This document shows positions 36,120 to 49,271 of a DNA stretch of 64,000 nucleotides, one piece after another. Location: positions 5,588,093 to 5,652,092 of the forward strand of contig OX638135.1 of assembly GCA_951804985.1 (NCBI GenBank). Reading direction: 5' to 3'. The notes beneath the pieces were generated by a model, which was not told the origin of the DNA, made no database searches, and saw only the letters and a list, made by a program, of their open reading frames with translations. The position numbers were made by a program, and so were the translations under genes. Origin of the DNA: Dryomyza anilis (taxonomy: Eukaryota > Arthropoda > Insecta > Diptera > Dryomyzidae). How positions within the stretch are numbered: the stretch's first letter is position 1; each line of letters starts with the position of its first letter.

Positions 36120-38097
36120 TAGGAAATAAAGAGCGAAACCAATATAATGATTATAATTGTCACACTGGTCGTGATGTTGGCAGCCAAGGAAGCAGTCAAC
36201 ATCACGCAGACTTTAATTAATGATACAAGATTATTCTTTGAGAAGACAACTGATGATTTGTTCTACAATGATGAATGGACCATAATAGATAAATTTAAAC
36301 CGCTACAACTGAACGATTTCCTGAAGCTGACAAACAAATTCATAATAACGGCAAATACAATGTGCGAACAATTGAGCACCAATGTAAATGGACCCAAAAA
36401 GATCGTGTTTAGCAGCAACACGGGAAACCATGGCCACGCTACAGAAAAATGAAGAAATAAAAGAGATCACTCAATTTTATTGGCGAAGGACTCAACTGGG
36501 CTTTTGGACTGATGGACAATAAAGAAAGAGAGACTATTTATAAACATCTCAATAATATTGAAGATAATGAACATAAAACATACGAAATTATGAAAAGACA
36601 AATTACGGTGATTTCATCAAATTATAACAAGATAGCATACTGAATTCCTTGAAGGAAGTCGAAAATCTGCAAAATGTGTTAAACATAACAATAAGAACAC
36701 AAAAATACATAAATGAAAAAATAAACCAACAAGTTAGTCATTTACTATTCATGATGGATACCATGGAAATTTAATCTACAATTAATGCAAACCTAATCGA
36801 AATTCAAGGACAACAGCTGATGGAAATGGAAATCATTGATGATCTATACAAGGGACGATTACACCCGACAATTATAGACCACAGCGAATTAGATGAAATG
36901 ATGACTTAGATGAAATAGCCTCACGTTAAGAGGAAAGGCGAAGTGGTTCATACAAAAATAATTCGAAATGCACCGCGCATCAACAGTACGAGTTTTCCCA
37001 GACTTAGACGGCCTAATAATAGTCACCAAGACACCACTGCCTGATGATTTGTTGTTCACATTATACAGAATTTACCCAATACCCACAAATATTAATGAAG
37101 AATGGGATGCATTGGTTAAAACAACATATGACTACATATCAGAAGCAGAAGACCGGATCAAATACATAGGTCGAACGAATGAAGATCACAGCAAATGCAT
37201 TTTGGTTAGCCAACATACGGACAAAGAAATTACGCTATGCAAACGTCCAGGTACCATGCTAACAACTAGCAGAACACTATGCGAAGTCGCGCTGATTCAA
37301 CACAGAACAGATATTAAAGATACCTGTGAACATGTTGCAATCAAAAGGAGTTCAGGCCTAGTAGTTAAACTATGGACACCAAACACATGGTTGTAAAAAT
37401 TCAATACGCCAGCATCTTTCGAAGCAGTTTGTGGGTCAAATATAGCCACGTTGACATTGGCTAGGTTGGAAGTTCGATGTCCATAACTGAAGCTTGCAAT
37501 CTACTCAACAAAGAAATGATACTGCCCTACGAGTATACACATCAAAGCATTAGGAATTTAACGTACAAAAAGGAAGCACATACAATTATGATAGAAAATC
37601 TACAAGGCAATTGGTCATCATTACCGTATTCAAACATAACACCAACACCGTTACCGATCTTGGTGGCAGACCACAGCAAAATAAGATCAGCATTAAGAGA
37701 TGGGCGTCGTGATTTCGACGAAATATTACTACAATTAACTGATAACCAGGAACGCAAAAAATTACTTAATCGTCAAAATGAAATAAGGAAAACCGGTATG
37801 TCTTACGGCATATTAATGCTGATATTAATAATAATAATAGCAGCATATGCATTATACATACATTACTACTCGACAATTAAAAATAAATCAAAAATAAAAG
37901 CCGATGAATTTAATACAAATAAATCACCAATAGCAACAATAGATGTAGAAGCGGCTAAGGAAAACCTTGAAATGGTGTCAAATACATTTCCCCGCAAGAA
38001 ATCGCCACTCGAAAAAACCGGGTCATTGCGGAGATCAACAACGCAGAAACCAAACACCACAACACCCATAGCAAATCAACGAACGAAGTCACATTAA
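36120..38097 (+). pseudogene. Envelope gene of the plus-strand gypsy element
   Basis: The first frame (36147-36452) opens with a hydrophobic leader (MIIIVTLVVMLAA) and NIT/NDT glycosylation sites. 36470-36600 reads, in a shifted frame, GEGLNWAFGLMDN, the conserved G/W/G/MD segment after the fusion region of insect retroviral Env. 36968-37396 and 37477-38097 give the distal ectodomain, then a transmembrane segment (MSYGILMLILIIIIAAYALY, about residues 109-128) and a basic cytoplasmic tail. Stops and frameshifts between the frames make it non-functional. It lies directly upstream of the polypurine tract and LTR, the normal place for env. Confidence 0.85.
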
Positions 38098-38428
38098 ATA
38101 GAAGCCAATACGTCAGCAACAACAACAACGCATCGAACTACTACCGCAGAACAGCAGCAGTCAGCAACGAAAACATCGGGACCAGGTTTTTATTACATAT
38201 AACTGGAAATTACAACCCTTAATTTACTAATATCCATTAAATATTATATAAGTAAAGATCATAACTTTATAACTAATAGAACTTAACGTAATTTATACCA
38301 CATAAAACAATGTAAAAAGAAAAAACTATTATTCTTTTTAATAATAATTTTCTCTTCAGAAATAATTAAAATAATACAAAAGAAAAGAAAAAAAAAATAT
38401 TTAATACTAATATTTTTATTCTTTCAAT

Positions 38429-38441
38429 AAGGGGGGAGGTA
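38429..38441 (+). promoter_or_regulatory. Polypurine tract before gypsy LTR
   Basis: AAGGGGGGAGGTA directly precedes the LTR start TGTTGTATATC. It is the expected primer for plus-strand DNA synthesis and fixes the left LTR edge at 38442. Confidence 0.85.
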
Positions 38442-39421
38442 TGTTGTATATCATAATTACATCTTACATATGATCCACTATTGTGTATCATAATTGTAGA
38501 GCTTACAGCGTATTTATGATCCACAACATAACGTAACTAGTATATTTTTCTTAATGGCATATTTTTAGGGTTATGAATTTTGCATGTTAAACACAAACAG
38601 CATTTAATTGTCTTGGCGCACACTACTTAACATAGCCAGTATGTACGCCCACATTAAATAGGTCACTCTGATCATACAAATAAATCCTGACTTAGTAATT
38701 TTATTTTATGAGTCAATTAGTAATGCTGACAAAGTTATTTTAGCATGATGAAAGTACTCAATTTATTGTGAAATTAAAAGAATACGAGGTGTTATGTAGA
38801 AGTTAAGTATAGACTAAAAATCAATTGTTTCGGACCATACACCAACTCCCAAGGGACGAGAAGGACTGGATGGAGATTAATATTGGAAAAAATAACTGTT
38901 TTGCATCATGGAAAATATTTTTTGTATTTGTGAAAAATAGTGGATAAAAAAAATATGTGCGGTAAAAAAAAAAATGTGAATTTGTGATATAAAACAAAAG
39001 AAATTTTTGAGAATTGAAATAAGCAAAAAATAATGGAATTATGAAAATTGACATTTGAAAAATGAAAAAAACAATTGAATATTTTAAAATAAATTGTGGA
39101 ATAAAATAAACTTTTAATAAAACTGTGGAATAAAATTGTGAAATGAATTACATAAATGATAAAATTTGATAAATCAGGAAATTAAATAAGTAAACTAAAT
39201 GTTTCATAAAATTGATTAATTGATATATTGAAGAACATTTTTAAAGTAATTGTGAAACATTATAAAATAGTTTGAGACATTTAATGATAATGATTAATAA
39301 AATTGTAAATTTAAATAAATTGAATAAAATAAGAATTTTGATACAGCAATGTTTTTATAATGTCGCGAAATTAATTAAAGAACAAAACTGGAAAATTAAA
39401 AAAAAAACGAGACGATCATAA
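38442..39421 (+). repeat. Gypsy LTR followed by leader
   Basis: Starts TGTTGTATATCATAATTACA after the polypurine tract. The first 860 bases match 12305-13167 closely. I could not identify the LTR end or primer binding site with confidence, so the interval includes leader DNA. Env lies to its left and gag to its right, so this one LTR serves as 3' LTR for one unit and 5' LTR for the next. Confidence 0.8.
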
Positions 39422-40170
39422 AACCAGTTGGGAAGGTTAGATCACATGGGAAATTTCAAAGTATGTGTAATTATGATAGTTAGGATTATCAAAATTATAG
39501 TCGGTCTAAGCCGACTATAAATACCCTACACATATGTGTGGTTACCATTCAAAGTGATATATAGGTCACCAGGGTATACGAATCCTGAAAATAACTACAA
39601 ACATTCAATCGCTGAAGAATTTCCATTCATTTGATACTCATATTTACAAATGGGTAGGTGTACCGAATTTCGATTTTTTTTTTGTGAACCACAAGTCTTT
39701 TCGCCGGAAAACATTATTATCATGTATTTGAGCATGATGTCAATATATATTTGACCAAAAAAGTTTACATAAGCACGTATACATAAAAATTGATCTTTAT
39801 ATGTACATTTTATATGAGGTATTTCAACATAAGTGGTCGGATCATAGGTCACAATGGACCGATCTCGCCAATTTTTTCGCACATACAGCGTAGGTATATT
39901 AGTAATCTAAGTTATAAGTTTCATTTATCTAGCTCTTCAATTTTAAAAGTAGTAGGGATTTCAACAGACAGACAGACGGACAGACAGACGGACAGACAGA
40001 CGGACAGACAGACGGACAGACATACGGACAGACGGACATCGCTAAATCGACTCAGGAGGTCATGCTGATCAAGAATATATATACTTTTCCATACCGGAGA
40101 TGCTTCCTTCTGGGTGTTACAAACGGCGTACCAAACTGAATATACCCTTTCACTCTTAGTGTAGGGTATA
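39422..40170 (+). mobile_element. DINE-1-like element (copy 2), first of a tandem pair
   Basis: From ACCAGTTGGGAAGGTTAG to CTTAGTGTAGGGTATA, with a long (GACAGACG)n tract at about 39967-40037 and the palindrome AGTCGGTCTAAGCCGACT near the start. It joins the next copy with no spacer. Confidence 0.85.
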
Positions 40171-40922
40171 ACCAGTTGGGAAGGTTAGATCACATGGGAA
40201 ATTTTAAAGTAGGTGTAATTATGATAGTTAGGATTATCAAAATTATAGTCGGTCTAAGCCGACTATAAATACCCTACACATATGTGTGGTTACCATTCAA
40301 AGTGATATATAGGTCACCAGGGTATACGAATCCTGAAAATAACTACAAACATTCAATCGCTGAAGAATTTCCATTCATTTGATACCCATATTTACAAATG
40401 GGTAGGTGTACCGAATTTCGATTTTTTTTTTTAATGAACCACAGGTCTTTTCGACGGAAAACATTATTATCACGTACTTGAGCATGATGTCAATATATAT
40501 TTGACCAAAAAAGTTTACCTAAGCACGTATACATAAAAATTGATCTTTATATGTACATTTTATATGAGGTATTTGAACATAAGTGGTCGGATCATAGGTT
40601 ACAATGGACCGATCTCGCCAATCTCGCACATACAGCGTAGGTATATTAGTAATCAAAGTTATAAGTTTCATTTATCTAGCTCTTCAATTTTAAAAGTAGT
40701 AGGGATTTCAACAGACAGACGGACAGACAGACGGACAGACAGACGGACAGACAGACGGACAGACAGACAGACGGACAGACAGACGGACATCGCTAAATCG
40801 ACTCAGGAGGTCATGCTGATCAAGAATATATATACTTTTCCATACCGGAGATGCTTCCTTCTGGGTGTTACAAACGGCGTACCAAACTGAATATACTCTT
40901 TCACTCTTAGTGTAGGGTATAA
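40171..40922 (+). mobile_element. DINE-1-like element (copy 3), second of the tandem pair
   Basis: Head-to-tail with the previous copy and very similar, with small changes (CACGTACTTGAGC; microsatellite at about 40712-40790). It sits in the gypsy leader between LTR and gag. Confidence 0.85.
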
Positions 40923-41164
40923 TAAATTGAACAAATAAGTTAATTTAGGATTCATAAATAATATGTTGATATGATTTTGAAATATAGATTAAAAAGTTTA
41001 AATAATGAAACATAAAAATGTGATGTAGTAAAAAATTTAATAGATAAATAATGGTTAAAAATTGATTTAATGTGAAACTAGTAAAAACAAAATAAATAAT
41101 CTATTTAAGAAAGGTATAGTTAATTATATGATTAAGTAAATGGAAAAAATAAGAAACACTAATA

Positions 41165-42063
41165 ATGGGTACTGAAAATGTATTGAAACGCTTTTATTAC
41201 GTTGTTCCTTACTTTTCTGTGGCGGAATCTCCATTATTAGAAACAGAATTATATAAATTTATTGAATGTTGTGAAACAGCTAAGCTTATAATTAAGGAAT
41301 CAGATAGTGAGGAATTTATTAAATGCGTTAGGTTACGTTTGGAGGGAGATGCCTATAAATTAGTAAGGACAAAACAGTTTCAAAAAATAGAAGAATTATA
41401 TGAGTTGTTAAAAAATACGTACTTAAATGAAATTTCTTTAGAATTAGTACTAGAAGAGATTAAAAAGGTTTATCAAAATTGTAACGAGAGTTTGAGAATG
41501 TTTGGAAGACGATTAGATGAGTTGCAATTCATGGCTTTGGAAATTGCAAGTAAAAATACTGTAAAAAGATAAGTGAGGATGACGTATTCAGATTAGAATT
41601 ACAGAGCTCAGTGTTGATCTCTTTTAAAGTAGGGGTGAAGGATCCAACTATAAAGGTTGTATTGTTGGGTAGTAAGTCAGAAACTTTAGATGCATTGTTG
41701 GAAGAAGCTTTAAATGTACAGGCTGTTATGCAGCGCAGTCCAAGATCGGAAGAGGATGAATATAATTATATGGAAAAAACACAGTCAAGCGTAAAATCGG
41801 AAAATAAATTGCAACAAATAAATAATGAAAGCAAATATAAAAGGAGTGTTCCAACATGTTCATTTTGTAGAAAATTGGGGCATACTAGGGATGATTGTAT
41901 TATTAGAAAAAATACGCCTTTCTGCAACGAATGTGGAACTTATGGTCACGAATTTAATTGGAGATGTGCGAATAATAATAGTAATATAGGGCCGAAAAAG
42001 TTAGGAATCGTAGATCAGACGTCGGAGGAGACTGTGATCAAATTTACTACTGCATTTCCATAG
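41165..42063 (+). pseudogene. Gypsy gag
   Basis: The first frame (41165-41572) starts MGTENVLKRF and shows a helical capsid-like pattern (LLETELYKFIECCETAKLII; LRLEGDAYKLV). After a one-base shift near 41570 the second frame (41575-42063) continues (VLISFKVGVKDPTIK) and ends with two zinc-knuckle-like motifs, CSFCRKLGHTRDDC and CNECGTYGHEFNWRC. It would package element RNA. Length fits a gypsy Gag, but the frameshift makes it inactive. Confidence 0.85.
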
Positions 42064-43703
42064 AACCAATGAAGTAAAGGAAGAAGAAGGTGATCGCATA
42101 ATATGCAGTGGGCATGAAGATAGCTTGGATTTATCTAATGTAAGTGACGTTTTCATTGAAGTACCTTGCGAGGCAGCTAAAAATGGAAGACTTATTTTAC
42201 TGGTAGACTCAGGAATTGATGCCAGTATAGTAAAAGAAAATGCAATGACAAATTTGCCAGACTTTAACGAAAATATACAAAAGGATTTAAAAGGAGCTTT
42301 TGGTTGGTGTGTTAGAACATTAGGTTCCACCAAAGTCCAACATAGGAACAAAGGGCGCTTAAGTTTAATGCTACACGTAGTGTCACTTAAACAAGGCGTA
42401 CCAGCTGATGGAATAATCGGACGTGACAATTTATGAAATCGATCTGTAATAAATGCGATAGACGAAACAATAACATTCTTTGATAAACATAACCAGTTGG
42501 GAAGGTTAGATCACATGGGAAATTTTAAAGTAGGTGTAATTATGATAGTTAGGATTATCAAAATTATAGTCGGTCTAAGCCGACTATAAATACCCTACAC
42601 ATATGTGTGGTTACCATTCAAAGTGATATATAGGTCACCAGGGTATACGAATCCTGAAAATAACTACAAACATTCAATCGCTGAAGAATTTCCATTCATT
42701 TGATACCCATATTTACAAATGGGTAGGTGTACCGAATTTCGATTTTTTTTTTTGTGAACCACAAGTCTTTTCGCCGGAAAACATTATTATCATGTATTTG
42801 AGCATGATGTCAATATATATTTGACCAACAAAGTTTACCTAAGCACGTATACATAAAAATTGATCTTTATATGTACATTTTATATGTGGTATTTGAACAT
42901 AAGTGGTCGGATCATAGGTCACCATGGACCGATCTCGCCAATTTTTTCGCACATACAGCGTAGGTATATTAGTAATCTAAGTTATAAGTTTCATTTATCT
43001 AGCTCTTCAATTTTAAAAGTCTTAGGGATTTCAACAGACAGACAGACAGACAGACGGACAGACAGACGGACAGACAGACAGACGGACAGACGGACATCGC
43101 TAAATCGACTCAGGAGGTCATGCTGATCAAGAATATATATACTTTTCCATACCGGAGATGCTTTCTTCTGGGTGTTACAAACGGCGTACCAAACTGAATA
43201 TACCCTTTCACTCTTAGTGTAGGGTATAAAAACCATATTATAATACTACCAATGAAAGAAATACAAAATATTTTTTACAATCAACAAATTAAAATTCAAG
43301 CGAGAACCGCAAAGATAGAATCATTACGTTTAAAAACAAACATTCCAATAGTGTTAATACATAAACAAGAAATTTTTCCAGGAGTATATTTGGGCGAAAG
43401 CATATCGAATGTTAGCAAAAATGGAGTTTATGTTTCAGTTTTAAATGCTACGGAAAAAAAAATTATAATAGACAGTACTTTTAAACCAAAATTTTGGAAT
43501 TTTAATCAGTATAAAGAATCGGATACCAATAATTCTACAATAAATAGCATAAATTCAGTAAACATTACAAACAGAATTAATAAATTATTAGAAGAAATTA
43601 AAATTGATGAAACTTTAAATAAAGACGAAATCACATCTTTACAAAATATGTGTATTTCGTATCATGATGTTTTTCATTTAAACGGTGATGAATTAATATA
43701 CAC
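42064..43703 (+). pseudogene. Gypsy protease and pol linker, interrupted
   Basis: 42125-42436 is the aspartic protease: FIEVPCEAAKNGRLILLVDSG with catalytic DSG, then GVPADGIIGRDNL. A DINE-1-like insertion at 42491-43229 splits the next segment (ITFFDKH / NHIIILPM). The frame 43252-43700 continues to the region just before RT (ISYHDVFHLNGDELIYT). It stops at GAATTAATATACAC (43690-43703), where RTE copy 2 begins. The fragment at 14936 starts with the same 14 bases and continues the protein. Confidence 0.88.
42491..43229 (+). mobile_element. DINE-1-like element (copy 4) in gypsy pol
   Basis: AACCAGTTGGGAAGGTTAG to TTAGTGTAGGGTATAAA. It interrupts gypsy coding sequence between Lys-His and Asn-His codons, which gives exact insertion edges. 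No target duplication beyond an A run is visible. Confidence 0.87.
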
Positions 43704-46700
43704 TTACTTACTTACTTACTTACTTAAATGGCCCTTACAACCGTGGGTCGGTTTTGGCCGCTGAGATGAAGCCGCGCCAGTCGGATCTGCTTTCTGCGCG
43801 CTGACGCCAGTTAGAAATACCAATCGTTGCCAGGTTGTCCTCAACTTGGTCTTTCCAACGCAGATTTGGGCGCCCTCTTCTACGCTGTCCACCTTCGAGT
43901 TTCGATTCAAGCACCTTCTTGGCTGGAGTGTTTTCATCCATTCGTTCGACATGACCTAGCCAGCGAAGCCGCTGGATCTTGATGCGCTTGACTATGTCAA
44001 TGTCGTCGAATAACTCATACAGCTCGTGGTTCATCCTGATTCGATACTCGTTAGCAAAGCAGATAGGGCCAAAGATTTTACGGAGAATCTTTCTCTCGAA
44101 CGCTCCCAGTACTCCCTCATCGGTGGAGGCCAGCGTCCATGTTTCTGCACCATAAAGTAGGACGGGCATAATGAGTGACTTGTAGAGCGTTATTTTTGTC
44201 CGGCGAGAGAGGGCTCTGCTTCTCAATTGCCTACTGAGCCCAAAGTAGCACCTGTTAGCAAGAGTTATTCTCCGTTTGATCTCCAGGCTGACGTCGTTGT
44301 TGCTGTTTACGCTGGATCCCAGATAGACGAAGTCCTTCACAATGTCGAACTTGTGGGTGTTAAAATCAGCTTTTTGTCCAAGACGCACGGACTCTTTTTT
44401 GCTTGTTGACACAAGGAACTTCGTCTTGTCCTCGTTCACCGCTAGACCCATTCGACGCGACTCTTTCTCCATTCTGGCGAATGCTGCGCTGACTGCTCGT
44501 GTGCAGTCAATGATATCAATATCGCCGGCATATGCGAGCAGCATGACACGTTTGTTGAGGATAGTGCCGCTTTGACGGAGTTCGGCAGCTCGAACTATTT
44601 TCTCCATCAATAAGTTAAAAAAAATCGCACGATAGGGAGTCACCCTGTCTGAAACCTCGTTCAGTATGAAATGGATCGGAGAGGTATTTTCCTATTCTCA
44701 CGGAGCAAAGTGTGTTGCTCAAGGTCATCCTGCAAAGCCTTATAAGTTTCGCAGGTATACCGAATTCAGACATTGCGGCGTATAATCGTTCCCTTATCGG
44801 AGTGTCGAAGGCGGCTTTATAGTCGACTAATAGGTGGTAGGTGTCGATCTGTTTTTCTAGGGTCTTTTCCTGGATTAGGCGCAATGTGAAAATCTGGTCT
44901 ATGGTGGACTTTCCAGGTCTGAAGCCGCACTGATAAGGTCCAATCAGTCTGTTGACGATGGGCTTCAGTCTTTCACATAATACGCTCGATAGAACCTTGT
45001 ATGCGATATTGAGTAGGCTGATCCCACGGTAGTTGGCGCAGATAGTGGGATCCCCTTTCTTAAGGATTGGGCAGAGTACACTGAGGTTCCAGTCACTTGG
45101 CATGATTTCATCCGACCATATTCTGCTTACGAGCTCGTGCATGCTCTCTATTAGCTCTTCGCCTCCGGTGTTAAACAATTCAGCAGGCAGGACATCGGCA
45201 CCTGCGGCTTTGTTGTTTTTCAGCCGAGCAATGGCTGTTCTGACCTCGTCATGGTCGGGTGGCGGAATCTCAACGTCGTCATCAAGTACTGGGGTTGCTG
45301 GGTTTGCTTCTCTATCGGTGGAATTGCGGTCATCATCACCGGTCAGCAGTTTAGAGAAGTGATCCCTCCATATTTTCAGTGTGCTCTGGATATCTGTCAC
45401 TAGATTTCCGTTCTCATCTTTACAGGAAGAAGCTCCGGATTTTGAACCTCCGGCTAGGCGTCTTATTTTCTCGAAGAATTTTCGAGCCTCATTCCTGTCC
45501 CCATGCATCTCAATCTCCTCACACCCACGTCTTTCTGCCTCGTTTTTTTTACGCCTGAAAATACGTCTCTCTTCCCTCCTCTTCTCTTTGTATCGCTCCT
45601 TCGCAGCTCGCGTAGCTACTGACTGCAGGGTGGATTTGTACGCAGCGTCTTTCTCTGCAGTGGCCGCGCGACACTCTTGGTCATACCACTGATTCCTCAG
45701 GGGGCGTTGGAATCCAAGCACCTCTTCGGCATCCGTACGCATAGAGCAGGAGATATGATTCCACTGCGCGCTTATATCATCGAGAGCAGGAGTGCTTTGT
45801 GTAAGCAGGTGTGAGAGTCGAGTGGAAAAGGCTTGTGTTGTCTGTTGTGATTGCAGCTTTCCGACGTCTAGCTTTCTCTGCGTTTGGTTCCGCACGTTCT
45901 TCGCAGCGCTTAAGCGTGTGCGGACCTTGGCTGCTACAAGGTAATGATCCGAGTCCATATTGGCACCTTGGATAGTGCGTACGTCCATCACGCTCGACGC
46001 GTGCCTTCCGTCAATCACAACGTGATCAATTTGATTTCGAGATTTTTGATCGGGCGACAACCATTTGGATTGTGGATATCGAAATGTTCGAATCTAGTGC
46101 TACTAACTACCATGTTTCGTGCTGCGGCGAAGTCGATTAGCCTCGTTCCGTTATCGGAAGTGTTGGCATGGAGGCTAAATTTTCCGATTGTGGGACAATA
46201 GATGGCTTCTCTGCCCACCTTGGCGTTAAAATCGCCTAGCACGATTTTGATATCGTGGCGGGGGCAGCGCTCGTATGCGTTGTCTAGGCGCTCGTAGAAG
46301 CGCTCTTTTGTCTCGTCATCTTTCTCGTTCGTCGGGGCGTGTGCACAAATTAGGCTGATATGGAAATATTTAGCCTTGATGCGGATTGTTGCCAGCCTTT
46401 CGTCCACGGGCGTGAACCTAGAGACAAGGTGGCGGAGTCTCTTGCCGACCACAAATCCATATCCAAATTCGTGTCTCTCCGCATGGCAGCTGTAGTAGAT
46501 ATCACAGGACGCTTGTTTCCAACAGCCCTGTCCCGTCCATCGCATCTCCTGGATAGCGGTGATGTCAGCCTTATATTTTTCGAGGATATCTGCCAGCTGG
46601 ATAAAGGCACCTTCGCTATAAAGGGTCCAGGTGCATATCCGTAAATCATGGTCCTTAAAACGTTGGCGTGGGTCGTCATCGTTGTAATCGGTCGTTATCC

Positions 46701-46930
46701 AAGGCTTCTTTTTTGTTTTCATTGGGCGCATAGGTTTTTTCCGTGGTGGGACCCAAACCCAACGCACGAACCCTCACTCTGAGGGAGATGCTCGCCACTC
46801 ACTTTAGCCGACTTCTACACCGGGTGGTGTAGAGCGCCATTTCCAGGGGCTTCCACGAGGAGGACTTCCACCGAAATGGAGGTGTCACTATTTGACAATT
46901 TGCCAATTCTGGTGACTTGAGACGACACCG
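43704..46930 (-). pseudogene. RTE-clade non-LTR retrotransposon, copy 2
   Basis: The 3' tail on the left is (TTAC)n, i.e. (GTAA)n on the element strand, typical of RTE. Endonuclease (46767-46015): AITAIQEMRWTG-type Glu motif and LGDFNAKVG near residue 180. Linker and RT (46060-44615): NKAAGADVLPAEL, GFRPGKSTIDQIF, LLVDYKAAFD (motif A intact) and GFRQGDSLSCDFF. An A-run indel near 44630 shifts the frame. 44643-43735 has motif C as LLAYAGDIDII, so one catalytic Asp is lost. It ends with LRWLGHVERM, RRRGRPNLRWKDQVEDNL and the stop. The 5' end is 58 bp shorter than in copy 1. Confidence 0.92.
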
Positions 46931-47458
46931 ACAAGGATTGCTCTGGCTTTAAGAAATATTATTACAAACGTGGTATATTTTATACTCTCTGAGTACAACT
47001 CTACGTTTACTATCAAAATATATAAAGAAAGCACTACAACACAGTTGAAAAGTATCTGTAATTCTTTATTTAAAAGTTGTCATCGGTTTTTTATTAGATA
47101 GGATAACACATATAAGGAAAAGTGCTTGAATTTAAAGATGGCACAAAAAGAAACCATGAAGGATTAGCGACATCGAATAATATACTTTAGAAGTAACGCA
47201 TTTATTTGCTTCACCTTCGTTTGTTGAAGGTAAATATGTGCAAATAAGTTATATCGGGCAATCCACTACTATTTTTGAGTTACTTGAAACTCGGATAATT
47301 TCGTTGATATTGAACATCTTGCATGTAAACCATAAGTTAATTATAGAAAAATTAGGTCCCATTTAAATATAATGAAATGCTTTTTATTGTGGTTTAGTCG
47401 TTTTTAAAACCACTAACACAAATATCAAAAACATAATAAGAAATTATTATATATTAAT
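46931..47458. other. Unassigned AT-rich DNA
   Basis: Flank to the right of RTE copy 2. It does not contain gypsy sequence or the 14-bp repeat. No gene seen. Confidence 0.45.
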
Positions 47459-48172
47459 AACACTGTTCTACACTCATTATGGTGCAGTAAAAGTTGCAGC
47501 AAATATTAGATGCATTTGTAGCGCTGATTCCGAAAATAGCATTAGTTTTGTAAAATTGGCTACAGTTTTTGAGACATAGGCCATTTTTCAATTTCTCATT
47601 ATTTTGGTCTTCTTTTATATTTAAAAATTCCAACAAACGAATATAATGGAAATGTCTTTTCGATATTAGACGCATAAAAATATCGCGCAGCAACACAAAA
47701 ACTTGAGTTATTCCGTGAAAAAATTTGTTTGCGAGATATAAGTAAAAGAAATTCAAATTTGTTTAAAAAGTTTAAAAATGTTGGTAATAAAATACTTAAT
47801 TACTTAGTGGACAAAAATTTTAAAAAACATTTGTATGCGCCAAGTATCCTCTTTAGAACCTCATTTATGTAATAAAGTTTTTCAGACATAACATTTTTAT
47901 ATTTTTGAAAAATTTTAACTACTACATGCTCATATCTCGCAAACAAATTTTTGAAAGCAATTTTGTATTTTATGGCGCATAGTTTACTGCGTCTTATATC
48001 GAAAAGATAATTTCATATTTTTTTGTTATTTGAATTTTAAAAATAAAAGAAGACTAGAATAATGGGAATTGACTAAACTGATGCCATATTCGGAATTAGC
48101 TCTACAAATGTATCCAATATTTGCTGTAACTTTTACTGCACCATGTCAAAATTTGAGTTTTGTAGGGCAGTG
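47459..48172. mobile_element. Palindromic foldback element
   Basis: Long inverted arms: GGTGCAGTAAAAGTTGCAGC at about 47480 pairs with GCTGTAACTTTTACTGCACC at about 48130, and similarity continues for about 300 bases per arm (GTTTGCGAGATATAAG with CATATCTCGCAAACAAAT). The outer ends resemble CACTGYYCTACA. It has no coding frame. Relatives are at 24895-25540 and, as a fragment, 51015-51112. Confidence 0.82.
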
Positions 48173-48787
48173 TACTGCACCAATGCTGCAAAATATAGAT
48201 TTACTATGTTTTTTTGTCAATTAATTTTTTCTGACGTTTGAACTGCGTTAATTTATTAAGCTTGTCTATAAATAACAAGATAATGTAAATTAGGGCCTAA
48301 AAGTTACAATGTGCTGCTAGAGTTTACCACAAAAAATTTGAGTTAAAAAAATATAATGTCCTGTATTCGAACATTTTTTTTCATTCGTTCTTGAAAATCA
48401 ATAGAAAGATATTAATTTGATTATAACCATGGATGAAAAAATTGATGCTATATTAAAAAGCACTTGACAATTGCTTTTATGTTCAAAATTTGCAACATGT
48501 CCAAAAATTGTATATCTTTATTACCCCATGTCCCATTTTTTCTCAGGTTCCCCCACTTTTTTCCCTCTGTGAACATATCTTTCTGGCTTGGCTACATTTT
48601 GCAAGATTTTTTCAACACACCTGCTTTGAAAATTATCTGATATATGCAAAGTAACCTATTTTTGTATAGTGAATATCCAAATGTTCATCTGATTGAAATG
48701 AAAAAAAAAATGTTTTTTCACAGGTATGTATAAAAATATAAATATATATTTTTTGTTTCATATAATGTTATTTATTGCATGAACATA
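48173..48787. other. Unassigned AT-rich DNA
   Basis: Nothing recognised apart from poly-T and poly-A runs. Confidence 0.45.
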
Positions 48788-48800
48788 TTTTTATACCCTA
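48788..48800 (-). mobile_element. Left tip of a split DINE-1-like element
   Basis: TTTATACCCTA matches the end of the DINE-1-like family on the minus strand. The rest continues at 52516 (CCCTACACTAAGAGTGAAAG) on the far side of the hAT-like insertion. Confidence 0.65.
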
Positions 48801-49271
48801 TAGGCATGTCAAACACGCGGCCCGCCAACCTTTCATCTGCGGCCCGCGAAGACTTTTTAAATATTATTAATATATTTAATAATATTAAATATTTATTTTA
48901 TTTTCAGGCGTTAAAATGATTATTGTGTATTCTTGTGCATTTCTGTGCAGCGCCATGTATCCAATTTAACATGCCATATATGAAATTAAATTACTAATCT
49001 TGGTTAAAAACTTATTAATTTATTAAAAAAATCAATATTTTTGTAGGTACATTATTTTCTAAAATTTAATAATGAAATATTAATAAGTTTTTGATACTGA
49101 GTCTTAATTTATTTTACTAATTGTCATTTGAAATATTATACATGACTTTGCAAAAAGGCATAACAATAATTTTTAAATTTTTTTCATTAAGTAATATTGT
49201 TTTTTATTCATAAATTTAAAAATTTATTGTAAAGTTTTGAATTTCCGTTGGATATGTTTCGCCGGCACATA

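Noticed and set aside
39960..40040. CRISPR-like array in the GACAGACG tracts
   Set aside because: Units are contiguous without unique spacers, and the context is an animal genome. It is a microsatellite.
39790..43126. Repeated frames with RTDRQTDRQTD tails in the DINE-1-like copies
   Set aside because: They recur only as part of the repeat and are driven by the GACA/GACG microsatellite. No independent protein feature.
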